DNA of 64,000 nucleotides from Rhizomys pruinosus. Taxonomy: Eukaryota; Chordata; Mammalia; Rodentia; Spalacidae. Each line of letters opens with the position of its first letter. Positions within the stretch are counted from its first letter, which is position 1. The position numbers and the translations under genes were made by a program. The stretch covers positions 2,696,856-2,760,855 of the forward strand of contig VZQC01013712.1 in NCBI GenBank assembly GCA_009823505.1, written 5' to 3'. The notes under the pieces were generated by a model, which searched no databases, was not told where the DNA came from, and saw only the letters and a program-made list of their open reading frames with translations. This document shows, piece by piece, positions 53,129 to 63,662 of this stretch.

Positions 53129-54950
53129 GAAAGCTTGTTAAGAAAATAACAGACAACTTCCCGAACTGAGAGAATGATTCAAATATAATGATCTAGCAAA
53201 GCCAAATACCAACAGTTAGATTTAACTTAACCAAATCTACCCCAAAACATTACTCTTTCAAAAGTGAAAGATAAAGGGCATTATCTCAAGGGTGCAAGGT
53301 AAAAGAAAAATAAAGTATAACCCAGTTTTACTTATAACCTCATTCTCAGAAGAAACATTAGAACCCAGGAGCATGCACAATGATGCTTAGAATACTGAAT
53401 TAAAAGATAACCATGAATATAATATCATGCAGACATCCTTTAAAAGTAAACTATGGATAAAGGAAACATAGAGACTAGGATACATAGAAACATAATATCA
53501 CTATCAGATCTTTATTACAAGAAAAATTAAAGAAGTATTTTAAATGAACAGTGCTCAAAACAGAAAAGGAAGCCCATTATATAATGCTGAAATAGAGAAC
53601 ATTTGCTAGAGGAGATAGCAATTATCAATGTATGAGCACCTAATGTTAGAGTAACTAAATATATAAAGCAAGTGTTAATTGACTTAAGGAGAGAGAAGCT
53701 GACTCCAAAATAAATTAATACATGTGGACTATATCACCATGTTTCCAGCAATGGAAACATTGTCCAGACAGATAATCACCAAAATTAAATTTCCCCCTAG
53801 AGCAAATATACTTTCAGGCATCTATACAACAAGCCACCCAACAGCTATAAGATACCGATTCTTCCCATCAGCACAATAACTATTCTCTAGGAAAGAACAA
53901 ATGATAGGCCACAAAACAGCAGTCATTTTTAATTGAAATAATTTTAATCATGTTTTCAAATATAATACAATATAGCCAGACATTAATAATTATAAAATAC
54001 TGTCACTCATAAAATACATGCAAATTAAACTTATTTTTGGACAACCAGAATATCAAGGAAGACAGCAAGAAGAAATTTTATTCCTTAAATACATTGGCAA
54101 TTGGAGATACCATATACCAAAGCCTAGGAAATGAAACAAAAGCAATACAAAGAGAGAAGCTTATAACAATAAATACACACATCACTAAAGCAGAAAAGAT
54201 CTGAAATAAACAACATATCACTGCTTCTCGTGGAGCTGGAAAACAAGAAATAAATCCAACTCATTTTAAAGGAAAGAAAAGAGATCAGAGCAGAAAAATT
54301 GAGACAGAACTTAGGAGCTTAAAAATTCAAAACATCAATGTAGCAGAGGTGGTTCTTGGAAAAGATCGATAGCACACAAATCCCTAGTTGAACTAGCAAA
54401 TATAGAAGACTAAAATAATGAAAATTAGAGAGGAAAACAGAGACATTACAACTGATATGATAGAATGGTTAAAATATTATAAACAATTATAATCATATAC
54501 AATAACAAATTTGACAATCTAGAATAAATGAACAAATTCCTAGTTATTTATACCTCATGAAAATTGTATCATGAGGAAACGAGGAACCTAATAAAAATAG
54601 CATTGTCTCTCTCATTACCTCTCATCAATGAAAACCCACAGCTTGATGGCTTCATTCCTAAGTTTTAATCATTTCTATAAAGAAAATTATTTTTGAAAAT
54701 AACTTAATAATAATTCTTTTGTTATGAAAAAATAACTTAACCATCACTTATTTTGTTATTAAAAAATATTATTCTAAACATATTATTTGTGATCAGCATT
54801 ACTGATATCAAAATCAGGCAATGACGCAATAAGAAACAAACTATGAAATAATATCTTCAAGAAACATGGACCCACATACCAATAATAAAATTCTAAGAAA
54901 CTGAATCTAACATCAGAGTGCTGTAAGCTTAATATGTACTAGGCAAAGGA
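53129..54950 (+). pseudogene. Fossil L1 (L1M-type) ORF1 end and ORF2, outermost host
   Basis: Order fits one decayed L1: an ORF1-type end (53,129-53,500), endonuclease ('cattatataatgctgaaata', 'tatgagcacctaatgttaga', 53,570-53,900), linker (54,150-54,420, with 'ggtggttcttggaaaagatc') and RT start (54,600-54,950, 'cccacagcttgatggcttca'). No open frames. The 16-bp L1-E duplication joins it to 39,988. Confidence 0.65.
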
Positions 54951-55265
54951 TTTTTCTATGTCAGACATATACCTAACACTTATGTGTAATTTGTAAAAAA
55001 AATTAAACAGGCTAATTTTAGAATTTATCAGTTCCCTAGCCCCTTAGGTCTAGTCTAGTTTCTACAGGCATTTTCTGGATTTACTAGATCTTCATTAAAG
55101 CAAAACCTCACAAATCTGTAATGAAGAGGCATGGAGCTGGTTAATGGAAGTCGTTAATTGTAAAAGAATTGTATCTTTCTAGAGCAGTCCAAGTCTTCAA
55201 TACACCAAAGCTCAACACAACAAAGATATAAATACTAGAAAAGATTCATGAACTAGTACTTAAAA
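54951..55265. other. Unassigned DNA inside or after fossil L1
   Basis: No clear L1 match for about 300 bases; possibly a deletion or a lost insertion. Confidence 0.4.
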
Positions 55266-55267
55266 GA

Positions 55268-55350
55268 TGTATAAGGGCAGAGATATGGCTTAGTGATAGT
55301 GTTCTTAAAAAGTGTGTACAGGGCCCTTGGTTTGATCTTCACCATAAAAT
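55268..55350 (+). mobile_element. ID/tRNA-type SINE, old
   Basis: 'gggcagagatatggcttagt' followed by 'gatagtgttc', then 'cagggcccttggtttgatct', matches the order of ID-type tRNA SINEs. Ends close to the B1 duplication. Confidence 0.6.
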
Positions 55351-55361
55351 GTTTAGAGTTT

Positions 55362-55516
55362 GCCGGGCGTGGTGGCGCATAACTTTAATCCTAGCACTTG
55401 GGAGGCAGAGGCAGGCGGATCTTTGTGAATTCAAGGCCAGCCTGGTCTACAGAGTGAGTTCCAGGAGAGCTGGGACTACAGGGAGACCCTGTCTCGAAAA
55501 GACCAAAAAAAAAAAA
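55362..55516 (+). mobile_element. B1 SINE, full length, 11-bp duplication
   Basis: Starts 'gccgggcgtggtggcgcata', near the B1 consensus, and ends 'gaccctgtctcgaaaagacc' plus an A-run. Perfect 11-bp repeats, gtttagagttt, lie at 55351-55361 and 55517-55527. Young copy. Confidence 0.96.
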
Positions 55517-55631
55517 GTTTAGAGTTTTAAAATATTTAAGTAATGAACTCAGAGGTGGCGATTCAACTCTGGAATGGATATCAGGAATCTACTTTTGTTG
55601 CATTACTTTATTGTGGTAGTATATATGTATA

Positions 55632-55722
55632 TAGCTGGGCATGGTGGCACATGTCTTTAATCCAAGCTCTCAGGAAGTTCTAGGCCAGTTGGGGCTACAG
55701 GGAGACCATGTCTCAAAAAGAC

Positions 55723-55724
<2 letters not shown>
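55632..55724 (+). mobile_element. B1 SINE with internal deletion
   Basis: 'agctgggcatggtggcacat', then a jump to 'aagttctaggccagttgggg' and 'agggagaccatgtctcaaaa'. About 40 central bases are missing. Confidence 0.82.
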
Positions 55725-55726
<2 letters not shown>

Positions 55727-55759
<33 letters not shown>

Positions 55760-55822
55760 ACATGTGGGTGTGTATGTGTGTATAAACATATATATATGTG
55801 CGTGTGCGTGTGTGTGTGTGTG
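55727..55822. repeat. (CA)n and (TG)n microsatellite pair
   Basis: A CA run at 55,727-55,761 is followed by a TG-rich stretch to 55,822, giving partial self-complementarity. It grows from the B1 tail. Confidence 0.9.
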
Positions 55823-56260
55823 CATATAACATATTTTAAGATTTACCATACTAGCTACTAAGTATACAATTCAATGGCATTGTGCATATTTACAATGAGT
55901 CTCTTTTTAACCGGCATCCCAGATGTTTTGGATACAAGCAATTCTTATGCATCTTACAAACAAAGTTTTGCTCAATCTAGCTCATCGCCCTCTTTAATAA
56001 TCTTCCCCTGATTTCTCAAGTTAGAAACTTCATTCCTCATTTATAAACTTTCACATTGAAATGCTCCAAGTGCAGCAATGACTGACCATGTCAATACATT
56101 TTATTCCATCTATGTGGCTAATGCATATTGGGGATTTCTATGGTAAGCCACCTACCTTCTAATTCATTTACTGCTTGTAGTCAGTTTATTCACCTGTGGA
56201 AATTGAAATGATATCTTCCTCTTCTTATTCCAAAAGGAGCTAAAGGTTAGCATTCTTTTA
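55823..56260. other. Unassigned DNA, possible fossil L1-related piece
   Basis: 'taagatttaccatactagct' followed by 'actaagtatacaattcaatg' recalls an old mammalian repeat I cannot name with confidence. No gene. Confidence 0.35.
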
Positions 56261-57170
56261 AGATCTAGAATAAAATCATAAAGTCTATAAGAAATTACAA
56301 ACAAATTCTGAACCACTAGAAAACATGTTGAGGAAAAATAACAAAGCTGGCAACATTATGGTACCTGATTTCACAATATATTGCATAGCTACAGTAAACA
56401 ACAAAGTATAGTATGGATGTAAGTATAAGCATGTTGATCAATTGAATCAAAGTACCTGGAACTAATCCCATGCATCTACACTTGTTTTTAAACAAAGGTG
56501 CTAAATGAACATGTTAGAAAATTGTTAGACTTTTCATTGTATAGTACTAAGAAAATTTGATAACCAAACAACAACAAATAAAACTAGATACTTATCCCTC
56601 ACCAGGTATAGTATCAACTCAAAACTTGTTGAAGTCTAGAAAAATACGAAAAGAAAATATGCGAATAAAATGTTGGGAAATTGTAATAAGCAAGTGTTTT
56701 CTGGAGAACAGAAAGCAACAAATGAGCATAATGATTTCATTGGACTAAAAAGTTTCTTCACAAAAATCAACTAAATGAGATAAACTAAACTAAGAAATGG
56801 GAAAATAGGTTTACAAACTATCCACTCAACAAGACATTAATATCTAGATTATTTAAGAAATTCCAGAACTCAATAGCTAATCATCATCATCTAATTTAAA
56901 ATGGCAATTGTCTTAAACATTACACAAAAGAAAGCATACAAATCTCCAACAACTGTACAAAAATTGCTCAAGATTAATCGCAAAAGAAATACAAGTCAAA
57001 CCCACAAAGAGATATCTTCTCACTGTAGTAAAAATTACTTATCAGAAATATAAAAAATAAGAAGTGCTAGCCAATATGTTAAGGGGGAACCTTTGCACCC
57101 TGGATGGAAATGTAAATTCACAGAGCCATTACAAAAACACTTTTCAGGTCTATCTAAAATTAAAAATAAA
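56261..57170 (+). pseudogene. Fossil L1 ORF2 C-terminal region (outermost host)
   Basis: 'gctggcaacattatggtacc' followed by 'tgatttcacaatatattgca', 'ccctcaccaggtatagtatc', 'gacattaatatctagattat' and 'cttctcactgtagtaaaaat' are in L1 C-terminal order up to 'ccctggatggaaatgtaaat'. Strongly decayed. Confidence 0.7.
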
Positions 57171-57224
57171 GCTATCATATATGATAATCACTCTATAGGA
57201 TTTGTATAAAGTATATGATGAAGT

Positions 57225-57490
57225 ATTTACAGTTGGTGGAGCCTGTGAAAAGTAGAGCCTGATTGGAGGAAGTGGGTCACTGTTGACACATTTTGGCGGG
57301 CATATCTTAGTCAAAGCCAAATTTTCTGTTTCCATGTCTACTCCTTTATGGTCTCTCCATCATGATTTTCTGCTACACCACAAGCACACAGTGAAAAGGC
57401 CATGACAATGGACTGAAACCATGAGCTCAAATAAAATTTTCTTGCTATAGATTGTTTCCATTTTATGTTTTACCACAGAGACCAAAGCAG
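57225..57490 (+). mobile_element. MaLR LTR, 5'-truncated
   Basis: 'gttggtggagcctgtgaaaa', 'gattggaggaagtgggtcac', 'ctgaaaccatgagctcaaat' with AATAAA, ending 'ttaccacagagaccaaagca'. The order matches MaLR LTRs older than the MT copies here. Confidence 0.7.
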
Positions 57491-57609
57491 CACAAATGCC
57501 TCTAAGGGGTAGCTAAGGAAGAGGCAGATTTTTCTGACATTCTACTTTTATCTCATCTTACAGAGAAAGACTGTTTTATTGTTTTCTCATCAGTTTTTAA
57601 AAGCAGGTC

Positions 57610-57965
57610 TGGGATTTGCTGTGGACTGAATTGTGTCCCCCTCCAATTCATATGTTGATACTGGAGATGGGATTTGAGATTTATATGAGATCTTGAAGGT
57701 AAGGGCCCTTGTGATAGGATTAGTGCCCTTAGGTCAAAAGACCACAGATATTTCCTTTCTCCACCACTCCTCCTCAGTTCATGAAGATATAGTCAGAAAA
57801 GGCTATATAATACAACTGAGAAAAACAGCAGCCTTCACCAGAAACTAGCCATGCTCATGTTCATACAATTGATCTTGGACTTCAAGCTCTCAAGAGATAT
57901 GAGAAAATAAGTGTCTGTGGTTTGAGCCACTTTATAATATTTTATGCAAATCTCAACAGACAAAT
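57610..57965 (+). mobile_element. MLT1/MST-like MaLR LTR, ancient
   Basis: 'tgctgtggactgaattgtgt' followed by 'ccccctccaattcatatgtt', 'cttgatcttggacttc'-type wording ('gatcttggacttcaagctct') and 'gagaaaataagtgtctgtgg' match MLT1/MST LTRs found across placental mammals. Diverged. Confidence 0.72.
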
Positions 57966-57969
57966 ATCA

Positions 57970-59122
57970 GACTATAAAAGTATGTCTATTTTTCTGGTCC
58001 CTTGAAATGCTAGCTCTAAGTAGAATGTTCATAAGGGAAGCATAAAGGCTATTTTCATGCATAAAACCAGATCTTAGGTGACCATGGAACAAGTTATTCA
58101 GAACTTAGTTTAATGGGGCATAAAAGATGCATAATAGACTGAAGCAATTTCTCTATGATATCAAATTTCAGAGCTGTATTAAAAGATAACCAGATGCCAA
58201 GTTGGCTTAAACCCAGAGCAATACAGCGACCTGAAAGGGAAATAAGATAGCCACAAAAAGTGAAAACCAGGCTAGATCCCCAAGGAGGAGCAAAAAGAAA
58301 TAATAAGAAACATAAAAGATAACAGGAAATCATTTCTTGATCACACTTGTTAATAAATAATATCAAAAACGTGATGACTCTCAAATAAATGAGTAGAGAA
58401 AGCTGGAAGCCAGTAACTGACCAAACGTTTCCTCCATTCTTTGAGGAAATGTAAAAATGTGATCATTTACCTGTCCTCCCAACCATCAAAATGACATTGG
58501 TAAAGGGAAAATGGTGTCTAAGACCACAAAAAGAATACCAGCTAAAGTAGCATGAAAATACTAAGTTCAGTTTACAAACTGGAAAATGAGTAAACTTAGA
58601 GGTCTCCTTTAGGAGTAGGAAGTAGAGAACAAACAAAACAAATCCCCATCTTTACAAAAGGTCAGCTTGATTTATTTCTGGATATTTAACTAATTTACAA
58701 TATGAGAGCTGAATAATTTCTTTTATACTCTTTCAAGTCTTTTTTCCCAAGACTTCAAACAAAGCTGGATATGTGCTCAGTGCTTAGTAAATACACCTTC
58801 TCATCACCAATTAGAAGACCGTCAGATTCTATATCGAGACAAACAGTCTTCTATCTATAGAAACTTTTCAGAAATATAAACAATCACCTTGTGTTATGTC
58901 TCATGCAAAATACAAGGAAATCACAGATAAAGTATCTCTGGATGTGATCAAGGAGTTTTATACTGCAGTTATTGACACTCTTTCCAATAAAACAAAGAAT
59001 GGAAATAGGTGAATATTACTAGCTTAACCAAGAATGATAATTCATCACTTTTGTTGATGGTGACTTCAAATCTTGTAGACAATGTAAATAAATAATCAAT
59101 TTAAATATATTACCATTTTCAT
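57970..59122. other. Single-copy-looking DNA
   Basis: About 1.15 kb. No recognised repeat or exon. The frame 58094-58384 on the minus strand has no supporting features. Confidence 0.5.
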
Positions 59123-59138
59123 AAAAATATTGCCTCCA

Positions 59139-59333
59139 CTGACTGAATCAGTGAACTTCTGCTCAAAATAGTCAACTTCCTCATGGAGAATATTGAGAAA
59201 GACTGAGAAAGAGATGAAAAGCATGTTAGGCAGAATGCATGAGCTCTGGCGGGGTGGGGGAATGGGTGGGAACACGGGTCTATATTTGTTAAAAAAATAA
59301 AAATAAATTTATGTGAAAAACAGCAACAACAAC
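59139..59333 (+). mobile_element. 195-bp L1 3' tail insertion with 16-bp duplication
   Basis: Only the end of a young-type 3'UTR is present ('gtgaacttctgctcaaaata' to an A-rich tail). Flanking repeats at 59123-59138 (aaaaatattgcctcca) and 59334-59349 (aaaaatattgtctcca) differ at one base. The wording is nearly identical to the L1-F 3' end, so it derives from the same lineage. Confidence 0.92.
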
Positions 59334-59450
59334 AAAAATATTGTCTCCAAAGCTATGCAGTTTTTCATGTGCATTCATTTATTAAAGTCATTAAAATTTT
59401 GTATAATAAATGGGTACAATGGTAATAATAAAGAGCATTCAATTTCCAAG

Positions 59451-59451
<1 letters not shown>

Positions 59452-59488
<37 letters not shown>
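59452..59488. repeat. (TA)n microsatellite
   Basis: About 18 TA units directly left of the L1-H 5'UTR. Confidence 0.95.
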
Positions 59489-59490
<2 letters not shown>

Positions 59491-59499
59491 TTAAAATTT

Positions 59500-60060
59500 G
59501 CTTCTTGAGACGTTTGCAACCAGTCATGAAGAGCCAGTAGGTGGATCCCACATTCCTCTCTCCCAGTGAGTGCATGACGCTTTCCTCTTCTTGGTGGTGA
59601 GAGCCCCCAAATTCTGCTGCAGTGGCGGCAGCATTCCAGACTCCCTACTCCCCAGCTCAGGAAGAGCTGGGGCCCCCCCCCTTGGCTTCACAAAGTATGG
59701 GACCCTATTCAAACTTACCTGATTGATACTTGTCTTGGGCATCTGGAGGAACTCTTGACTAGCTGGGCAGAAAAAAAAAAAACTGATCCCTCTAGTACAG
59801 TGTCAGAAATGAGAGTCTGAATGAAGCCTAGACCAACCAGCTTTTCATACCCAATAAGAAAATGAAGACACCTGAAGAATACAAGCAAAGTCAGTCTTCA
59901 ATTCAACAAAGAAACACTTGAGCTTCATACCAGAATCAAGAACAAAAGAATTCCACATGCCAAAATCACAGCAAAAAATAATAACATGAAAAACCCAAAT
60001 AACATGTCTCCACTAAATACTACTACTCCTGTAGAAGAGTGCTACAATGAGGACCCCCTA
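59500..60060 (+). promoter_or_regulatory. L1-H 5'UTR (type shared with L1-C)
   Basis: Matches the complement of 14,690-15,210. It includes 'ggcggcagcattccagactc', 'caaaagaattccacatgcca' and 'tccactaaatactactactc'. It leads into an ORF1-like start near 60,070 ('acccaggacacagaatttag' followed by 'aactatc'). A third 5'UTR class in the window. Confidence 0.65.
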
Positions 60061-60225
60061 GAGGTAACCCAGGACACAGAATTTAGAACTATCATTGACA
60101 TGATCAAAGAATTTAAGCAATTTAAAAAACAACAAAGAAATCAAAGAACTAAAAGAAGATAGGGATAAACTAAAAGAAAATAATGATGTTTCTGTAGTAA
60201 GATCCAGTTTGAATTGGGGCCTAGT
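60061..60225 (+). pseudogene. L1-H ORF1 start, truncated
   Basis: The beginning of an ORF1 with coiled-coil-type Lys/Glu codons ('catgatcaaagaatttaagc', 'aatcaaagaactaaaagaag'). It breaks off near 60,210-60,225 into unrelated DNA. Confidence 0.6.
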
Positions 60226-61052
60226 TCTCAGCTAGCACCCCTCAGGGCACCACATGGATGAGAGTCAGGGGATTTCTCTGACCCCACCCCATGAAGAAGC
60301 AGACAACGTGGCCCAGATGCATGATGCTGGGTCGGGCAACAGTATGCAGTGCTGCGGAATTGGGAGCTGATGTCATTTTGCTTATAAAGGCAGGCTGTAG
60401 TGGGCAATAAACCAAATTCTCCATTACCATCATTACAGAATTCCTGGATGTCATTTTTTGCACGCATACAGGCCAAAGCAGGCCTGCATTTCATTCAGCT
60501 GACCAATGGGCTGGATAGTAGTCTTTAGAACACCAACCTGGATAGCTGGTGTGGTGAAGTGAGTTGTGAGTGGAGAGAGGCCAAAGACAAGCCATCTGCC
60601 ATCGGCCTGAAATTCTTGTCCAGGGGCCAGCAGTCTCTGGGCAGGTGGGAAATCACGGCCAAGAGTGGGCAACATTCCATTGTCCCAGGCTAAGGACCAG
60701 AGTTGGAGGGACCTCTCAGGTTGGGTTACAAATGTAACAGGTTGGTCTCTGCATCAAGAGGTCAGTTCCCTACAGTGACTGCAGGTGGATACTGTGCTCC
60801 CCTTCCCTTAACAGGGCTGTGTTGTACCTGCTCATTACAAAGGAAGCTTCCTACATTTTGGTGCATCAACATGGGCCATGCAGCACCACGCCTGGCTCCA
60901 CAAGCTTGGAATTTACAAGCCCAATTTGCATTACAGAAGACTGGCCTCTAGAACAAGGTCCTAGAGGAAGCTTAGCAGACAAATAGAAAACCTTAGCTGA
61001 ATTAACCACTGCAAGGACAGTATTTACAGAAAAGAGATTTGACCTTTGCATG
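60226..61052. other. Unidentified 830-bp segment, richer in GC
   Basis: Not L1, not SINE, and higher in GC than the flanks. The minus strand has overlapping open frames in different phases (60451-60675, 74 codons; 60228-60494, 88 codons; 60242-60463, 73 codons) that could be pieces of one frameshifted coding sequence, for example a processed pseudogene. I recognise no protein. It could also be the start of the L1-I 5' region or captured flanking DNA. Confidence 0.4.
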
Positions 61053-63393
61053 GATCATCACCTGCTCCCGGAACTCCCAGCTTGGGCTCAAGACAGACGT
61101 ATGGACTCAGTGAGGTGCCAATAAGTCAAGGCAGAACTGGATTTGCCCTTGCAGGCTCAACACTGGCAATTAGAACTAACAGCTTGGGCTCCAGACAGTC
61201 GCACAGACTAATTGAGGTGTGGGTAAATCAAGGCAAGACTGCCTTTGCCTTTGCTGGCTCAACACCCGCACCTGGAGCTCCCAGCTTGGGCTCCAAACAG
61301 ACGCACGGGCTCACAGATGTGGTAGTAAGTCCATGCAGAACAACCCTGATTATTGGGGTGCTCAACATCAGCTCCCAGAACTCCCAGATTCTGCACCAGA
61401 CTGGCACATGAACTAATTGAGGTGCCAGTAAGTCTAGGCGGAACTGCCTTGGCCATTGCAGGGCTCTACACCTGCCCCTGGAACTCCCAGCTTGGGCTTC
61501 AGACAGGCACACGGACTCATTGTGGTGCCAGTACATCAAGGCAGACCTACCTTGACCCTTGGGGTGCTAAAATTCCGACCCAGAACTCCCAGTTTGTCCT
61601 CCTGACAGGCATGTCCTCCTGAGTCCAGAAATGGACTCAGTGAGGTACTGATAAGTCAAGGTGGAACTGCCTTCATGCTTGCTTGGCTCAATACCTGCCC
61701 CCCCGGAGCTCCCAGCTTATGTTCCAGACAGGTGCATGGACTCAGGGAGGTGCTGGTAAGTTGAGCTGAAGTGCCTTCAACCTTGGGGGGCTCAACACAC
61801 TCCCATGGAACTCCCAGCTTTGGCTCCAGACAGGCACACGGACTCAATGAGGTGCCAGTATTTCAAGAGGGAACTGCCTTGACCCTTGCGGGGCTCAACA
61901 CCATGCCCAGAACTCCCAGCTTCTACTCTACTCAGGCACACGGACTCAGCGTGGTGCCAGTAAGTCAAGGCTGAACTGCCTTGATCCTGGGGGGGCCTCC
62001 AAACCCACCTGCAGAACTCTCACCTTGGGCTCCATACAGGCTCATGGACTCCTTGAGGTGCCAGTAAGTCAAGGCAGAACCGCCTTTGCCCTTGCACTCA
62101 ATACCCACCCCTGGAACTCCCAGCTTGGGCTCAAGACAGGCACACGGACTCAGTGAGGTGCCGGTAAATCAAGGTTTATCTGCCTTGTCCCTTGCGGGGC
62201 TCAATCTCCGACCCCATATCTACCCGTTTCATCTCCAGACAAGCACGGGGACACAGTGAGGTGATGGTAAGTCAAGGCGGTACTGCCTTGACTCTTGGGG
62301 GGCTCAAAACCCGCCCACAGAACTCCCATCTGGGACTCCAGACAGGCATGCAGACTCAGTGAGGTGCTGCTAACTCAAGGTGGAACTGTCTTCATGCTTG
62401 GTGGGCTCGACACCTGCTCCTGGAACTCCCAGCCTGGAGTCAAGTCAAGCACACAGACTCAGTGACATGCCAGTAAATAAAGGTGGAACTGCCTTGGATC
62501 TTTGGGTGTTCAACACCCTCCCCTGGATCTCCCATCTTGGCCTCCAGACAGGTGTACGGACTCAGTTATGTGCCAATAAGTCAAAGAGGAATTGCGTTCA
62601 CCAATGGGGTGCTCAATGCCCACCTCCAGAACTCCAAACTTGGGCTCGAGACAGGCGCATGGACTCAGTGAGGTTACAGTAAGTCAAGGCCAAACTGCCT
62701 TCACGCTTGGTGGGCTCAACACCCACCTCGAGAACTCCCAGCTTGGGCTCCAGACAGGTGCACAAACTCAGTGAGGTGCCAGCAAGTCAATGTGGAACTG
62801 CCTTGACCCTTCTAGGCTTGACACCCGCCCCTGGAACTTCCAGCTTGGGCTCCAAACAGGGGCACAGACTCAGTAAAGTTCTGGTAAGTCAAGGCAGACT
62901 TACCTTAATACTTTGGGTTCAATACCCACCCCGGGAACTCCCACTTGGGATCCAGACAGGCACACGGACACAGTGAGGTGCCAGTAATGCAAGGCAGAAC
63001 TGCCTTGACCCTTGGGAGGCTCAGCTCCCTCACCCAGAACTCCCAGCTTGGGCTCCAGACAGACTCAATAAGTTGCTGGTAAGTCAAGGTGGAACTGCCT
63101 TTACTCTTGGGGGCCTCAACACTCGTCCCAGGAACTCCCACCTTGGGCTTCAGACAGGCTCACAGACTCAGTAAGTTGCTGGTTAAGTCAAGGCAGAACT
63201 GCCGTGACATTTGTGGGGCTCAACACCCACCTTTGTAACTCCCGGTGTGGGCTCCAGAAACGTGCCTGGACTCAGCGAGGTGCTGGTAAGTCAAGGCAGA
63301 ACTGCACTCACCCTTGCGAGGCTCAACACCCACCTCCAGAGCTACCAGCTTAAGCTCCAGTCAGGCACACAGACTCAGTGAGATGCCAGTAAT
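61053..63393 (+). repeat. Tandem array, about 23 units of about 103 bp, probable L1 promoter monomers
   Basis: The phase point 'ggctcaacac' (or a variant) recurs at 61154, 61256, 61359, 61462, 61565, 61685, 61789, 61892, 61995, 62095, 62198, 62301, 62404, 62507, 62610, 62713, 62815, 62916, 63018, 63113, 63217 and 63320. Spacing is 100-104 bases except 120 (one small insertion) and 95. Each unit holds 'aactcccagcttgggctcca', 'gacaggcacacggactcagt' and 'gaggtgccagtaagtcaagg' in that order. Units differ at many positions. The array is in sense with, and directly abuts, the L1-I 5'UTR. Confidence 0.9.
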
Positions 63394-63662
63394 TGGGGGC
63401 CTTCTGGTTCATGGGTCAATGTAGAAACACAATCCTACCCCCTACCCCGTTCAATCTGTGGAGCTGTGGTGCAGAGGACCTACAGGGGCAGCATTAGTGT
63501 TTATGTTCTGTGCAGCCAACATTGAGGTGCCAGAATCCAAAGAAACATATAAACAAACAAATCCACATCCCAAAGACACAAAGAAAAAAACACATGGGAA
63601 AAGTTCTTAATATATCCACGCAGAACTCTATCAACCTTACGAAAGATCCCTACAATGACATC
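63394..63662 (+). mobile_element. L1-I 5'UTR core up to the ORF1 region
   Basis: Matches the L1-E 5'UTR from 'tggtgcagaggacctacagg' through 'tgtgcagccaacattgaggt' and 'gccagaatccaaagaaacat' to 'gatccctacaatgacatc'. In L1-E the ORF1 start comes some 25 bases further. Interrupted there by an MT LTR. The rest of the L1 is expected beyond the window. Confidence 0.8.

Noticed and set aside
60703..61974. Overlapping open frames through the tandem array on both strands
   Set aside because: The unit length is not a stable multiple of three and the frames drift between units, so a repeat protein is unlikely.
61053..63393. CRISPR-like array
   Set aside because: Repeats are contiguous with no unique spacers, and the DNA is mammalian.
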